This document shows positions 7,077 through 16,759 of a stretch of DNA of 45,090 nucleotides, in pieces. Position numbers and translations under genes: made by a program. The notes under the pieces are model-generated. The model was given only the letters and a program-made list of their open reading frames with translations. It searched no databases and was not told the DNA's origin. Source of the DNA: an uncultured Hyphomicrobiales bacterium (lineage in GTDB: Bacteria > Pseudomonadota > Alphaproteobacteria > Rhizobiales > Ancalomicrobiaceae); assembly GCA_903930435.1 (NCBI GenBank), contig CAIYYN010000050.1, forward strand, positions 1 through 45,090, in the 5' to 3' direction. Position 1 is the first letter of the stretch; each line of letters starts with the position of its first letter.

Positions 7077-9752
7077 TCATTTGTTTCTGAGGCTCTGTGC
7101 GACTTTGCGCGAAAGGCTCAACGAGGTGTTTGCCAATCCCATGACCAATGTCACGACGATAGCCGCAACGAGCGTCAGCCCGACGATGCCCAATGACATC
7201 TGAAACGACAGGCCCATGACGCGGGCAATGACCACCCAGGCGGCCAGTGTTCCGGCCAGGAGTGCGACCAGTGCTGCAACGAGCCCCAGCAGCAGAAACT
7301 CGAGTGTCAGGGCCGTGAGGATGCGCGCCCGTGTCGCACCCAGCGTCTTCAGGATGACTGCGGTATAGATCCGGCGTTCCTGACTGGTGGCAAAGGCTCC
7401 GGCAAGCACAAGGATGGCTGTCAGGATCGACACGGAAGCCGCCGCTGCGACGCCCGTTGCCAGTTTTCCGATCAGGTCATCGACGACCTTCAGCTGATCC
7501 TTCACACGGATGGCTGTGATCGTGGGGAAGGCCGCATTCACGCGCCCAAGCAGGGCATATTCGGCGGTATCAGGCGTCTTGTCGGGAAACGACACCGTTG
7601 CCAGATGGCCGATGGGAGCTCCCCGGAACGTGTTTGGCGTGAAGACCATGAAAAAGTTGATGCCGAAACTGGTCCAGGCGATCTTGCGGAAATTGCCGAC
7701 AGTGACCTCGAGATCCCGGCCAAGGACATTGACCCGCATCTTGTCGCCGATCTTCACGCCGAGATCGGCACCAAGATCATTCTCCAGCGAGACGAGCGGC
7801 GGTCCCTTGTAATCGGCGGGCCACCAGTCTCCCTCAGCCAGCGTCGAATTCTTCGGCAATTCAGATGCATAGGTCATCCCGCGATCGCCTTGCAGGATGA
7901 ACGCCGACCTTGGCGGCACCTTCAGTTGATCGACCGGCACGCCTTTCACCGCCGCAATCCGGCCCCGCAGCATCGGTACGCTTTCGAAGGTCGCCTCCGG
8001 TACCCATGCAGCAATGTCGTGCGAAAAATCGGGCAGATTGGCCGGGCTGACATCGAGGAAGAAGAAACTGGGGACCGATTTCGGCAATTGCGCGCCCAGT
8101 TGGCCGCGCAAATTCGCGTAAATGAGACTGAGCGATACCAGCAAGGTCAGCCCGAGGCCAAGCGACAGCAGGACCGAGACCGTCGCCGATCCCGGTCGGT
8201 GCAGATTGGCCACCGCCATCCGCAATTCGGTAGACCGCGGGCGTGGCAACCGGCGGGCCAGCCAGGCGACCAGCACGGCAACGATCCGCAAGACGCCGAA
8301 AATACCTGCAAAAGCAGCGAGATAACCAGCCGCCAACCTATAGTCCGGCGCCAGCAGGATCGCTGTCGAGACCAGCACAACGGCGGCAACGACTGTCGCG
8401 ATCATGTAACGGCGACGCGGCCACACGGTTCGCGATGCCAGCCCGTCCCGGAACAGGGCACTTGGCAGCATGTCGTGCGTGCGACCAAGTGGCCAGATGG
8501 CAAAGCTGGCCGCAGCAAGAAACCCGTAGAGAGCGGCGAGGGCCAATTCTGCGGGATAGATCGGCAGGTTGCTCCCGATCGGCAGGAGGTCCTTGAGGAA
8601 ATAGGCTGCGAGCGCGGTCAGTAACACGCTTCCGATGAGGCCGGCGACGACCCCGAGCGTCGTGACATAGATGACCTGAAGGCCATAAATCAGGAACACA
8701 AGCCTGCCTGACGCGCCGAGGCATTTGAAGATCGCGATCACGTCGCGTTTCATCTCGACGAAACTGCGCACGGCATTGGCCACGCCGACCCCGCCGACGA
8801 TCAGTGCCGTCAACCCAACGAGGGTCAGGAAGGCGGCGAAATTATTGATATTGCTGACCAATCCAGGCGATGCGTCATTGCGGGTCCGCACCTCCCACCC
8901 GGCCTCGGGAAAGCGTGCCGCCGCCTCTGCCTTGATCGCATCCAGCCGGCTGGTGCCGGAATTCGTGACCGGCAGCCGAACCCGGTAAGTCCAGCGCACC
9001 AGACTGCCGGGCTGGACGAGGCCTGTTGCTTCCAGCGCATTCCGGTTCAAGAGAAGTCTTGGTCCAAAGCCAATTCCGGCGCTCAGCTTGTCAGGCTCGG
9101 CGGCTATGACACCGGTCAGGGTGACTGTCGTCAGGCCCAGCCCGATATGGTCGCCGACATGGACGCCGAGACGCTCGATCAGGCTGCGCTCCATGAGCGC
9201 GCCATAGGTGCCGTCCGATTGCCGGGCGAGGGCGGACAAAAGCGTATTTGTCCCCGCATCCTCAATCGCGACGGTCCCGAAGAGCGGATAGGCATCGTCG
9301 ATGGCCTTCACCTCGACGAGTGTCTGGGCGGCGCGCAGCGGTATACCGTCAGGGGCATCTTGTGCAGAAACAGGCGTGTTTTGGCCCGAATTCTGCACAT
9401 TAAGGGCAGCAGACTCCGCAGTTGTGGATAAGCGTGTTGCAAGCGCCCGCAACGTCGCAATTTCCGAATGATCTCCGAGACTTGCGATCCAGCCCTGTTC
9501 GTCAGGACGAGCGTTGCGCTGGATCAGGCCAAAACTGATGTCACCGCCGAGGATCTCGCGACCCTGGACCGCAATCGTCTCCCGCATCGCATGCGAGACT
9601 GAGCCGACTGCCCCAATCGCCGCAACCCCGAGGGCGATACAGGCGATGAGGATCCAGAACCCACGCAGGCCGCCGCGCATGTCGCGCCGCGCGAAGCGAA
9701 GAGCGAGAGAAAGGTCATTCTGGATCAATTGTTTATGGGGAACCAAGGTCAT
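7077..9752 (-). CDS. ABC transporter permease, YbbP/FtsX-like
   Basis: An 891-residue membrane protein of the large YbbP-type (MacB/FtsX superfamily) permeases. An N-terminal membrane helix (about residues 32-52) is followed by a periplasmic domain, then a block of helices (about 315-500), a second periplasmic domain and three C-terminal helices. Such proteins work with a YbbA/LolD-type ATPase as mechanotransmitters rather than classical importers; lipid or effector release has been proposed. Its ATG overlaps the stop codon of the upstream ATPase gene by 4 bases, with GAGG before it, so the two are translationally coupled. Divergence from a tesA-like gene is the same arrangement as E. coli ybbAP-tesA. 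Confidence 0.9.
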   Translation of the reverse strand: MTLVPHKQLIQNDLSLALRFARRDMRGGLRGFWILIACIALGVAAIGAVGSVSHAMRETIAVQGREILGGDISFGLIQRNARPDEQGWIASLGDHSEIATLRALATRLSTTAESAALNVQNSGQNTPVSAQDAPDGIPLRAAQTLVEVKAIDDAYPLFGTVAIEDAGTNTLLSALARQSDGTYGALMERSLIERLGVHVGDHIGLGLTTVTLTGVIAAEPDKLSAGIGFGPRLLLNRNALEATGLVQPGSLVRWTYRVRLPVTNSGTSRLDAIKAEAAARFPEAGWEVRTRNDASPGLVSNINNFAAFLTLVGLTALIVGGVGVANAVRSFVEMKRDVIAIFKCLGASGRLVFLIYGLQVIYVTTLGVVAGLIGSVLLTALAAYFLKDLLPIGSNLPIYPAELALAALYGFLAAASFAIWPLGRTHDMLPSALFRDGLASRTVWPRRRYMIATVVAAVVLVSTAILLAPDYRLAAGYLAAFAGIFGVLRIVAVLVAWLARRLPRPRSTELRMAVANLHRPGSATVSVLLSLGLGLTLLVSLSLIYANLRGQLGAQLPKSVPSFFFLDVSPANLPDFSHDIAAWVPEATFESVPMLRGRIAAVKGVPVDQLKVPPRSAFILQGDRGMTYASELPKNSTLAEGDWWPADYKGPPLVSLENDLGADLGVKIGDKMRVNVLGRDLEVTVGNFRKIAWTSFGINFFMVFTPNTFRGAPIGHLATVSFPDKTPDTAEYALLGRVNAAFPTITAIRVKDQLKVVDDLIGKLATGVAAAASVSILTAILVLAGAFATSQERRIYTAVILKTLGATRARILTALTLEFLLLGLVAALVALLAGTLAAWVVIARVMGLSFQMSLGIVGLTLVAAIVVTLVMGLANTSLSLSRKVAQSLRNK

Positions 9753-10444
9753 GCCGCTGCCTCAATGAGGCATCCGTTTGCGACCCGAACGATCCGGTTG
9801 CAGCGTCGCGCCAGGGCCTCGTCATGGGTGACAAGGATCAACGTTGTCCCCAGGTCCCGCTGCATCTCGAACAGAAGATCGGCAATCTCGACCCCGGTCG
9901 TGGCGTCGAGATTGCCGGTGGGTTCGTCGGCGATCAGAATTGCCGGACGCGCTACCAATGCGCGAGCAATGGCCGTTCGTTGCTGTTCGCCGCCCGAGAG
10001 CTCCTGCGGGTAATGATTGACGCGATGGGCCAGGCCAACGCGGGCAAGTTCGGCGCGCGCGCGTGGAAATGGATCGCTGATACCGGTCAACTCCAATGGG
10101 ATAGCGACGTTTTCAAGCGCCGTCATGGTCGGGATCAGGTGGAAGGATTGAAAGACAATCCCGATGGTCCGACCACGGACACGCGCGAGCGCATCCTCAC
10201 CAAGGGTTGTAATATCCGCATTTCCGATGATGATCTGCCCGCTGTTGGCCCGTTCCAGCCCCGCCATCACCATCAACAGGGTTGACTTGCCCGACCCGGA
10301 CGGACCCAGAATGGCCAGAGATTGGCCGTTTTCCGCCATTAGCGACGCGCCCTTGAGGATATCAACGCGGCCCGCGCCAGTGCCAAGACTGACATGAATG
10401 TCTTTGATTTCAATGATCGGATGGGTCAAGTGGAGATGATCCAA
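9749..10444 (-). CDS. ABC transporter ATP-binding protein, YbbA-like
   Basis: ATPase partner of the downstream YbbP-like permease. Walker A GPSGSGKST, the LSGGEQQR signature, Walker B with IADEPTGNLD and the switch LVTHDEAL are all intact. It resembles LolD/YbbA/MacB-type ATPases. The start is uncertain. The reading frame stays open to 10642, but family similarity begins only at IIEIKDIHVSLG. The TTG at 10444 gives 231 residues, the usual length, and leaves ~125 bp for the divergent promoters. An ATG at 10528 would add 28 atypical residues and leave little promoter space. No good Shine-Dalgarno sequence precedes any candidate. Confidence 0.85.
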   Translation of the reverse strand: MDHLHLTHPIIEIKDIHVSLGTGAGRVDILKGASLMAENGQSLAILGPSGSGKSTLLMVMAGLERANSGQIIIGNADITTLGEDALARVRGRTIGIVFQSFHLIPTMTALENVAIPLELTGISDPFPRARAELARVGLAHRVNHYPQELSGGEQQRTAIARALVARPAILIADEPTGNLDATTGVEIADLLFEMQRDLGTTLILVTHDEALARRCNRIVRVANGCLIEAAA

Positions 10445-10569
10445 TGTCAGTTCGATGGCGGGATAATCGCGGCAAAAGACTTGCCGAGACCGCCAATAGA
10501 CCCGATATGGGACTTTCCTGCAAAACATCCAGACGGTCGGGTGTTCTTGCCTCAAAAAGAGCTGGGATA

Positions 10570-11244
10570 ATGCGGCGTCTATTCGTCTATGCCATTGGAC
10601 TATTGAGCTATCTGCTTGCGGAAGGGTTGGCCGTGGCGGCACCGGCAGACAAGCCGATCATCCTGTTCGCCTTCGGGGACAGCCTGACCTCCGGCTATGG
10701 CTTGCCGCAAGGCGATTCCTTTCCGGTCAAATTGCAAACAGCGTTGCGCGCCAGAGGGTTAAACGTCGAGGTCGTCAACGGCGGTGTTGCCGGTGACACC
10801 TCGGCAAACGGCTTGGACCGGCTGGACTGGTCGCTTCCGGATCAGGCGGATGCCGCCATTGTTGAATTTGGGGCAAATGACGCGTTTCAGGGTGTACCTG
10901 TCGTCAAGCTGAAGGCTAATATGGATCGCATTGTCCAAATTTTGAAGTCGAAAGGCCTCGAGGTCATGATTTCCGGCATGTATGCACCGCGTAATATGGG
11001 CGTCGATTACACGAAGGAATTTGATCAAGTCTTCCCTGATATTGCGGCGAAGTATGATTGTGTACTTTATCCTTTCTACCTTGAAGGTGTCATTACCGAT
11101 CCCAAATTCAATCAAGCCGATCACATACATCCCAATGCGGCAGGGGTGGATGTCATCGTGGCGCGGATCGTGCCGACCGTCGAGCAACTGGTTGCCCGTG
11201 TGACGAAAACGCGCGCGGAACATGGCAATCATTCAGCCAATTGA
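10570..11244 (+). CDS. tesA: Secreted SGNH/GDSL esterase, TesA-like (arylesterase/lysophospholipase)
   Basis: A 224-residue protein with a signal peptide of about 24 residues ending in AVAA, hence periplasmic. SGNH blocks are visible: FGDSLTSGYG with nucleophile Ser38, the Gly at 71-72, GAND with Asn103, and DHIHPNAAG with Asp184 and His187. E. coli TesA is a thioesterase I/protease I/lysophospholipase L1. The divergent ybbA-ybbP-like pair matches the E. coli neighbourhood and supports orthology. The ATG at 10570 is used because the signal peptide starts there; the open frame to 10444 adds a non-secretory Arg-rich extension. Confidence 0.88.
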   Translation: MRRLFVYAIGLLSYLLAEGLAVAAPADKPIILFAFGDSLTSGYGLPQGDSFPVKLQTALRARGLNVEVVNGGVAGDTSANGLDRLDWSLPDQADAAIVEFGANDAFQGVPVVKLKANMDRIVQILKSKGLEVMISGMYAPRNMGVDYTKEFDQVFPDIAAKYDCVLYPFYLEGVITDPKFNQADHIHPNAAGVDVIVARIVPTVEQLVARVTKTRAEHGNHSAN

Positions 11245-11376
11245 CTTCCCTTTGTCACCTGACTTGGCGTAGAAGGCCTGACGATCCTGATCTCGTGCAA
11301 TCGTTGAACCAACGACTGTTCAGGACCTTGATTGCAATCCAGCCGTAGAAAATCTCAGCAATATGGAACAGATCAA

Positions 11377-12429
11377 ATGGAAAAGCGTCGTTTAGGACGG
11401 ACGGATCTTCATGTCACTGCGATCTGCCTTGGTACCATGACGTTCGGTGAACAGAATACTGAAGCCGAAGGTCATGCGCAGATGGATTACGCGCTCGATC
11501 GCGGCATCAACTTCTTCGATACGGCTGAAATGTATGCCATTCCGCCGAAGCCCGAGACGCAGGGGCGGACGGAAGAAATCATCGGCACCTGGATGCAAAG
11601 CCGCAAGAACCGCGACAAGATCATACTTGCATCGAAGATCAGCGGTCGTAATCAGTTCAATTGGTTGCGCGACGACAAGTCACCAACGCGCGTGACCAAG
11701 AAGCAGGTTGATGAAGCGGTCTTTAAAAGCCTGAAGCGACTGCAGACCGACTACCTTGATCTCTACCAGATCCACTATCCCGAGCGTCCTGTGACGCAAT
11801 TCGGCGCCAATCCAGTCATCTGGCGGACGCCAGCCAAGGCTGAGGATGAAACCTCCATCGAGGAAGGCCTGTTCGCGCTCTCCGAACACGTCAAAGCCGG
11901 TCGCATCCGGCATCTTGGTCTCTCGAACGAGACGACCTGGGGAACCATGCGGCACTTATTCGCGGCCGAGAAACATGATCTGCCGCGCGTCGTGTCCATC
12001 CAGAACGCCTATTCCTTGCTGAACCGGACGTTCGAGGTGAACCTTGCCGAGATGTCCTTGCGGGAAGACGTTGGTTTGCTTGCCTATTCGCCGTTGGCGC
12101 AAGGATACCTGACGGGCAAATACCTGAATGGAGCCCGTCCGGCGGGTGCTCGGACCACCTTGTTCAATCGTGGCCAACGTTATGAGACCCCGATGGGGGA
12201 ACCTGCCGCCGCCGCTTACGTTGCCCTGGCCGCAAAATATGACATCGATCCGAGCCAGATGGCGATTGCCTTTGTCACAAGTCGTGAGTTCGTGACGTCA
12301 ACGATTATTGGCGCGACGAAGATGGAGCAGCTCAAGACCGATATCGATGCCATTGATCTGAAGATAACGACAGAACTTGAAGCAGAGATCGACAAGATCC
12401 ATCTGCAGTACACCAATCCTTGCCCGTGA
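11377..12429 (+). CDS. tas: NADP(H)-dependent aldo/keto reductase, Tas-like
   Basis: A 350-residue (alpha/beta)8-barrel oxidoreductase. It shares long stretches with E. coli Tas from start to end: GTMTFGEQNTEAEGHAQMDY, PETQGRTEEIIG, LKRLQTDYLDLYQIHYPERP, IQNAYSLLNRTFEVNLAE and GKYLNGARPAGARTTLF. The AKR tetrad (Asp and Tyr in FDTAEMY, Lys in ASK, His in YQIHYP) is complete. The physiological substrate is not known. The ATG at 11377 is preceded by GGAA and begins with MEKRRLGRTDL as in the family. It is a single-gene unit converging on phaB. Confidence 0.9.
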   Translation: MEKRRLGRTDLHVTAICLGTMTFGEQNTEAEGHAQMDYALDRGINFFDTAEMYAIPPKPETQGRTEEIIGTWMQSRKNRDKIILASKISGRNQFNWLRDDKSPTRVTKKQVDEAVFKSLKRLQTDYLDLYQIHYPERPVTQFGANPVIWRTPAKAEDETSIEEGLFALSEHVKAGRIRHLGLSNETTWGTMRHLFAAEKHDLPRVVSIQNAYSLLNRTFEVNLAEMSLREDVGLLAYSPLAQGYLTGKYLNGARPAGARTTLFNRGQRYETPMGEPAAAAYVALAAKYDIDPSQMAIAFVTSREFVTSTIIGATKMEQLKTDIDAIDLKITTELEAEIDKIHLQYTNPCP

Positions 12430-12444
12430 TATGACAGGGAAGTC

Positions 12445-12469
12445 GGGGAGGCTTTTCTGAAGCCTCCCC
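12445..12469. terminator. Bidirectional terminator between tas and phaB
   Basis: GGGGAGGCTT and AAGCCTCCCC form a perfect 10-bp stem with a 5-base loop, placed between two convergent stop codons. The U-tract is weak on both sides. Confidence 0.7.
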
Positions 12470-12478
12470 GGAAATACT

Positions 12479-13204
12479 TTACTGGACGTATTGTGCGCCA
12501 TTGATCGTCAGGGTCGAACCTGTGACGAAACCTGCATCGTCTGAGGCAAGGAACACAACGCCGCGCGCGATTTCTTCGGGCTCGCCAAGTCGACCGACCG
12601 GGATCAGCGGCAGGATCTTGGTTTTCAGAACCTCTTCCGGAACAGCCTTCACCATTTCGGTGGCGATATAGCCCGGGCAGATCGCATTGGCGGTAATGCC
12701 CTTGGATGCACCTTCCTGAGCAAGTGCCTTGATAAAGCCGATGTCGCCTGCCTTGGCCGCCGAGTAATTGGCTTGTCCGGCCTGGCCCTTTTGGCCATTG
12801 ATCGACGAAATCACGATAATCCGACCAAAGTTACGGGCGCGCATGCCTTCGATGACCGGACGGGTCATGTTGAAGAGGCTGTCCAGGTTGGTGCGAATGA
12901 CGGCGGACCACTGGTCCTTGGTCATCTTGTGGAAGAAGCCATCGCGGGTGATGCCCGCATTGTTGACGAGAATTTCGACCGGACCCAGATCCGCTTCGAC
13001 CTTGGCGATACTAGCAGCGCAAGCATCGTAGTCACCTACATCCCACTTGTAGGCCGGAATGCCCGTTTCTTCCGTAAACTTGGCTGCAGCGGCATCATTT
13101 CCGGCATAATTGGCTGCGACCTTGTAGCCCGCAGCCTTCAATGCCTTGGAAATCGCTTCGCCAATACCGCGCGTTCCACCCGTGACCAATGCAACCCTGC
13201 TCAT
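12479..13204 (-). CDS. phaB: Acetoacetyl-CoA reductase
   Basis: A 241-residue SDR that reduces acetoacetyl-CoA to (R)-3-hydroxybutyryl-CoA with NADPH, the second step of PHB synthesis and an entry to the ethylmalonyl-CoA pathway. TGGTRGIG at 8-15, NNAGITRDGFFHKM from 81, Ser134, Tyr147 and Lys151 are visible, and the C-terminus NGAQYVQ is close to the usual NGAQY(M) ending. The length equals the family standard (~240-246). GAGGGG lies 8 bases before the ATG. It follows phaA on the same strand after 219 bp that contain a hairpin, so a separate promoter is likely. No phaC is present in this window. Confidence 0.95.
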   Translation of the reverse strand: MSRVALVTGGTRGIGEAISKALKAAGYKVAANYAGNDAAAAKFTEETGIPAYKWDVGDYDACAASIAKVEADLGPVEILVNNAGITRDGFFHKMTKDQWSAVIRTNLDSLFNMTRPVIEGMRARNFGRIIVISSINGQKGQAGQANYSAAKAGDIGFIKALAQEGASKGITANAICPGYIATEMVKAVPEEVLKTKILPLIPVGRLGEPEEIARGVVFLASDDAGFVTGSTLTINGAQYVQ

Positions 13205-13306
13205 ACTCGTTTCCCCTCGTCTTTATGCCGGTTGCTTAGTCCGGCTCTGCCCTCTTGTCGAGAGCGACTTTTTGTGTGCGACTAATCGATAACAACCGTT
13301 GCCTGA

Positions 13307-13338
13307 GTACGGACGGATATTGCATATCCCGTCCGCAC
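13307..13338. terminator. Hairpin between phaA and phaB
   Basis: GGACGGATAT and ATATCCCGTCC pair with one bulged base, extended by flanking pairs. A run of five T follows on the plus strand, but there is none on the minus strand, where phaA would be read. It may therefore be an mRNA-processing or attenuating hairpin rather than a strong terminator of phaA. Confidence 0.4.
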
Positions 13339-13423
13339 TGTTTTTGATTTAAGCCAAATTTCAACGGTTCTGGCAAATTGTCATACTGTTACGCATGACC
13401 TTCGCTAGCTTGCGTGGCGTTGG

Positions 13424-14602
13424 TCAGTTCCGCTCGACCGTGAGGGCAACACCCATGCCGCCGCCGATGCAGAGCGTGGCAAGGCCCTTCTTGGCGTCCC
13501 GACGGGCCATTTCGTGCAGCAATGTCACGAGGATACGTGCACCGGATGCGCCAATCGGATGGCCGATGGCGATCGCGCCGCCGTTGACGTTGACCTTGGA
13601 GGTATCCCAGCCGAGGTCACGGTTGACGGCAATCGCTTGGGCGGCGAAGGCTTCATTGGCTTCGACGAGATCAAGGTCATGCACGCCCCAGCCAGCCTTG
13701 GCCAGTGCCTTGCGCGATGCCGGGATCGGACCCGAACCCATGATTTCCGGCTCGACGCCAGCGGTTGCCCACGAGGCAACGCGCGCCAGGACCGGCAAGC
13801 CATGCTTGGCGGCATAGTCGGCGGTGGTCACGATGAGGGCGGCAGCACCGTCGTTGAGGCCTGACGCATTACCGGCTGTGACTGTGCCGTCCTTCGAGAA
13901 GGCCGGGCGCAGCTTCGACATGGCGTCGAGCGTCGACCCATGGCGGATGTATTCGTCGGTATTGATGATCTTGTCGCCCTTGCGGTCCTTGATCAGCACA
14001 TCGACGATCTCGTCAGCGAACTTGCCAGCCTTTTGCGCGGCTTCCGCCTTGTTCTGCGAGGCAACGGCGAATTCATCCTGTTCCTGACGGCTGATCTGCC
14101 ATTTGGTCGCAACGTTCTCTGCAGTTGTTCCCATGTGGTAGCCATGGAACGCATCCCAGAGGCCGTCCTTGATCATGGAATCAACAAATGACATGTCGCC
14201 CATTTTGGTTCCATTGCGCAGATGCGCGACATGGGGGCTCAGCGACATGCTTTCGTGGCCGCCAGCAACGATGATTTCTGCATCGCCTGCCAGGATCTGC
14301 TGCATGCCGATGGCGACGGTGCGCAGGCCCGAACCGCACACCTGATTGAGGCCCCAGGCCGTCTTGTCGGAGGGAATTCCGGCCTTCATGGCTGCCTGAC
14401 GAGCCGGGTTCTGGCCTTCACCGGCTGACAGGACCTGACCGAAAATCACTTCGTCGACGCTTGCCGGGTCAACATTGGCGCGCGCCAGCGCTGCCTTGAT
14501 GGCGATGGCACCGAGTTCGTGGGCCTTCAGGCTCGCGAGCGAACCGTTGAAACTTCCCACTGCGGTACGCGCTGCGCCAACGATTACGATATCTTTCGCC
14601 AT
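13424..14602 (-). CDS. phaA: Acetyl-CoA acetyltransferase (biosynthetic thiolase)
   Basis: A 392-residue thiolase that condenses two acetyl-CoA to acetoacetyl-CoA. The catalytic residues fall at the textbook positions of the Zoogloea enzyme: Cys89 (NQVCGSG), His348 ([10 protein letters not shown]) and Cys378 (CIGGGMG). The length matches the family. GGAGG precedes the ATG. It is divergent from phaR across 411 bp and is followed by phaB, so the three make the usual PHA precursor locus. It also supplies acetoacetyl-CoA to the ethylmalonyl-CoA pathway. Confidence 0.97.
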   Translation of the reverse strand: MAKDIVIVGAARTAVGSFNGSLASLKAHELGAIAIKAALARANVDPASVDEVIFGQVLSAGEGQNPARQAAMKAGIPSDKTAWGLNQVCGSGLRTVAIGMQQILAGDAEIIVAGGHESMSLSPHVAHLRNGTKMGDMSFVDSMIKDGLWDAFHGYHMGTTAENVATKWQISRQEQDEFAVASQNKAEAAQKAGKFADEIVDVLIKDRKGDKIINTDEYIRHGSTLDAMSKLRPAFSKDGTVTAGNASGLNDGAAALIVTTADYAAKHGLPVLARVASWATAGVEPEIMGSGPIPASRKALAKAGWGVHDLDLVEANEAFAAQAIAVNRDLGWDTSKVNVNGGAIAIGHPIGASGARILVTLLHEMARRDAKKGLATLCIGGGMGVALTVERN

Positions 14603-15013
14603 TGGATTTCCTCCATCTCACCGGCTTGGGCCGGCCCCTCTATCGATTAGGACATATTCGGCTGTTCAGGCCCGACCGGTTCCGTGAAAACCGCCCCACC
14701 GTTGCAGCGCACTAAAACGGTCGCATTGACTCCTGTCAATGAGATGTATGTCGGATAGTCATAGCGGAATCCGGTTGCCGTTTGACGAACCAGTCCGGTC
14801 GGCAGACCAAACACATTACGTCTTGAAATAGTGTTTTAAGGCTATTTCAACACAATCTAATCGGTTCAAGAAAAATCTGGCACCGCAACGCAAAACTTTC
14901 TATTGTGCGCGGCAACGGTCCCGACTGGATGGCGCGCAGTGGCGTTTGCAAGGGATCATCAACCAACTGGTGCCTTGCCTCAGGCCGGGGTGCTGTCAGT
15001 GGATCGAGGGAAA
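14603..15013. promoter_or_regulatory. Divergent phaA/phaR control region
   Basis: A 411-bp gene-free stretch between divergent start codons, AT-richer in the middle. It carries two perfect dyads: CATTGAC-4-GTCAATG (14724-14741) and TTGAAATAG-10-CTATTTCAA (14823-14850). PhaR of other alphaproteobacteria binds here to regulate PHA genes, but its known TGC-rich sites are not obvious, so I do not assign either dyad to PhaR. Confidence 0.45.
14823..14850. promoter_or_regulatory. Operator-like dyad, phaA-phaR intergenic
   Basis: Nine-base arms TTGAAATAG and CTATTTCAA match exactly with a 10-base spacer, giving about two helical turns between half-site centres. It lies ~220 bp from phaA and ~165 bp from phaR. 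Confidence 0.4.
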
Positions 15014-15595
15014 ATGGCGCAGACAAAAGAGCCCACGATCATCAAGAAATACGCAAATCGCCGTCTCTATAATACCGGCACATCGACGTATGTGACACTT
15101 GAAGATCTCGCCGAAATGGTGAAGGCAGAAGAAGACTTTGTGGTTTTCGATGCCAAGACCGGCGATGAGATCACCCGACCGGTGTTGACCCAGATCATCT
15201 TCGAGCAGGAGAACAAGGGCACCAACCTGATGCCCATCGCATTCCTGCGGCAGTTGATCCGGTTCTATGGCGACAGCATGCAGAATCTGGTTCCCAGTTA
15301 CCTTCAGTATTCGATCGAGTCACTGACGCGCGATCAGGAAAAATTCCGCGAGCAGATGAACCAGGCCTTCGTGAACTCGCCATTCGAGGCAATGGATGAT
15401 CAGGTTCGCCGCAACACCGAAATGTTCGAACGGGCCATGCGGATGTTTCTGCCCTTCGGCGGCAGTCAACCAACGCAGTCGATGACGCCCAAGCCTGATG
15501 AAAAGGCGACTGAGCCCAGCGAAATCGACCGTCTGAAAAAGCAGATGGAAGATATGCAGAAGATGCTTGAGGCCATTGTCGAGAAGAAAAAGTAG
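15014..15595 (+). CDS. phaR: Polyhydroxyalkanoate synthesis regulator PhaR
   Basis: A 193-residue regulator of PHA accumulation that binds both DNA and PHA granules. The strongly conserved N-terminal DNA-binding domain IIKKYANRRLYNTGTSTYVTLEDL (residues ~9-32) is followed by the accumulation-regulator domain (LTQIIFEQENKG... about 57-110) and a C-terminal Lys/Glu coiled-coil (about 170-193). Granule or PHB binding releases it from phasin and biosynthesis promoters in known systems. The ATG at 15014 has GAGGG just 3 bases upstream. The longer frame to 14903 adds unrelated sequence. It is divergent from phaA. Confidence 0.93.
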   Translation: MAQTKEPTIIKKYANRRLYNTGTSTYVTLEDLAEMVKAEEDFVVFDAKTGDEITRPVLTQIIFEQENKGTNLMPIAFLRQLIRFYGDSMQNLVPSYLQYSIESLTRDQEKFREQMNQAFVNSPFEAMDDQVRRNTEMFERAMRMFLPFGGSQPTQSMTPKPDEKATEPSEIDRLKKQMEDMQKMLEAIVEKKK

Positions 15596-15704
15596 TCTCG
15601 GCACTCGCGTTATCGGCATTTTCGGTCCGGCAACGCTCAATTTGTCGGGCTCTGTCAATTGACATTGTCCGCCATTTGCCTTTAAACACACCCTCTCGCA
15701 AAAG

Positions 15705-15721
15705 GCCGGATTTTGTCCGGC
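15705..15721. terminator. Small hairpin between phaR and rplU
   Basis: GCCGGA and TCCGGC pair around TTTTG, 110 bp after the phaR stop and 150 bp before rplU. There is no U-tract. It could be part of the rplU leader, where L21 autoregulation is known in other bacteria, or a weak terminator. Confidence 0.3.
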
Positions 15722-15872
15722 TCATGGCGCTGTCCGAGGCTCAGGCGTTTCTCGCAGATCTGGCAACAGGTCGAGGTCGCTGCCAAGTCCGAATGATCTG
15801 CTCATTCGGCGCCGAAGGGCGCGTGTAAAAGACCGGCAGGCCAAAGGGCTCTGACTGGCGAAAGGAAGATAC

Positions 15873-16187
15873 ATGTTCGCGGTGATCAAAACCGGCGGCA
15901 AGCAATATCGTGTTGCCGCAAATGACGAATTGGAAATCGAGCGCCTGCACCATGAAGATGGTGCGACCATCACGTTCGACGAAGTGCTCATGGTCGGCAG
16001 CGATGCAGGCGTGACCGTTGGAGCTCCGCTGGTCGCAGGCGCGACCGTGACAGCTGAACTGGTTGCCCAGACGCGCGGACCCAAGGTGATTGCGTTCAAG
16101 AAGCGCCGCCGCAAGAGCTGGAAGAAGAAGCGCGGCCATCGTCAGGACCTGACGCTCGTGCGCATCACGGGGATTGCTGTCGCCTGA
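15873..16187 (+). CDS. rplU: 50S ribosomal protein L21
   Basis: A 104-residue ribosomal protein that contacts 23S rRNA domain I and L20. It starts [14 protein letters not shown] and has the basic [16 protein letters not shown] segment near the C-terminus, both diagnostic, and the length is standard. GAAAGGAAG precedes the ATG. First gene of the conserved rplU-rpmA-obgE cluster. Confidence 0.98.
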   Translation: MFAVIKTGGKQYRVAANDELEIERLHHEDGATITFDEVLMVGSDAGVTVGAPLVAGATVTAELVAQTRGPKVIAFKKRRRKSWKKKRGHRQDLTLVRITGIAVA

Positions 16188-16327
16188 TTGGGCGGCGCGC
16201 ATAAAATTCGAGCTTCGGGCAATTGCCGTTGGCACAACCATCGGGTATTGTCTGGGTATGACAGATGAAAGCGCGTCGAGCGACCCCCAGACAGGGCGCA
16301 CCGCGCAAAGTGTGAAGGAGCAGTTCC

Positions 16328-16609
16328 ATGGCTCATAAGAAAGCAGGCGGTTCATCCCGCAACGGTCGCGACTCCGACGGTCGTCGTCTTGGCGTCAAGA
16401 AGTCCGGTGGCCAGTCGGTCATCCCGGGCAACATCATCATTCGTCAGCGCGGTACGAAGTGGCATCCCGGCACAGGCGTCGGCATGGGCACGGACCATAC
16501 GATTTTTGCCGTGATTGAAGGAAATGTTGCATTCCGAGCCCGAGCCAATGGTCGCATGTATGTATCGGTTGCACCGAAACCGGCCCAAGACGCAGTCGCA
16601 GCAGAGTAA
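16328..16609 (+). CDS. rpmA: 50S ribosomal protein L27
   Basis: A 93-residue ribosomal protein; its N-terminus reaches the peptidyl-transferase centre. [15 protein letters not shown] at the start and the [17 protein letters not shown] motif are diagnostic. No cleavable N-terminal extension of the Firmicutes type is present. AAGGAG lies upstream. A terminator follows at 16701, so readthrough into the obgE part of the cluster may be limited. Confidence 0.98.
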   Translation: MAHKKAGGSSRNGRDSDGRRLGVKKSGGQSVIPGNIIIRQRGTKWHPGTGVGMGTDHTIFAVIEGNVAFRARANGRMYVSVAPKPAQDAVAAE

Positions 16610-16700
16610 CCCGGCAAAATGATCATACGATCCGCCGGTGTCCAATCGACCCGGTGGTGAGATCATCGCCAAGAAGTTCAAGGCCTCAGGGCCGAGGGAC

Positions 16701-16731
16701 GGGGGAGATGGGGCACCATCCTCCCCCTTTT
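16701..16731 (+). terminator. Rho-independent terminator after rpmA
   Basis: GGGGGAGATGG pairs with CCATCCTCCCCC with one bulge and a 4-base loop, followed by TTTT. It lies 92 bp after rpmA and 29 bp before the next start codon, so it may be a partial terminator that sets ribosomal-protein against GTPase levels. Confidence 0.75.
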
Positions 16732-16759
16732 CGTTTCCCTCAATCCCCCGGAGAGCCAG

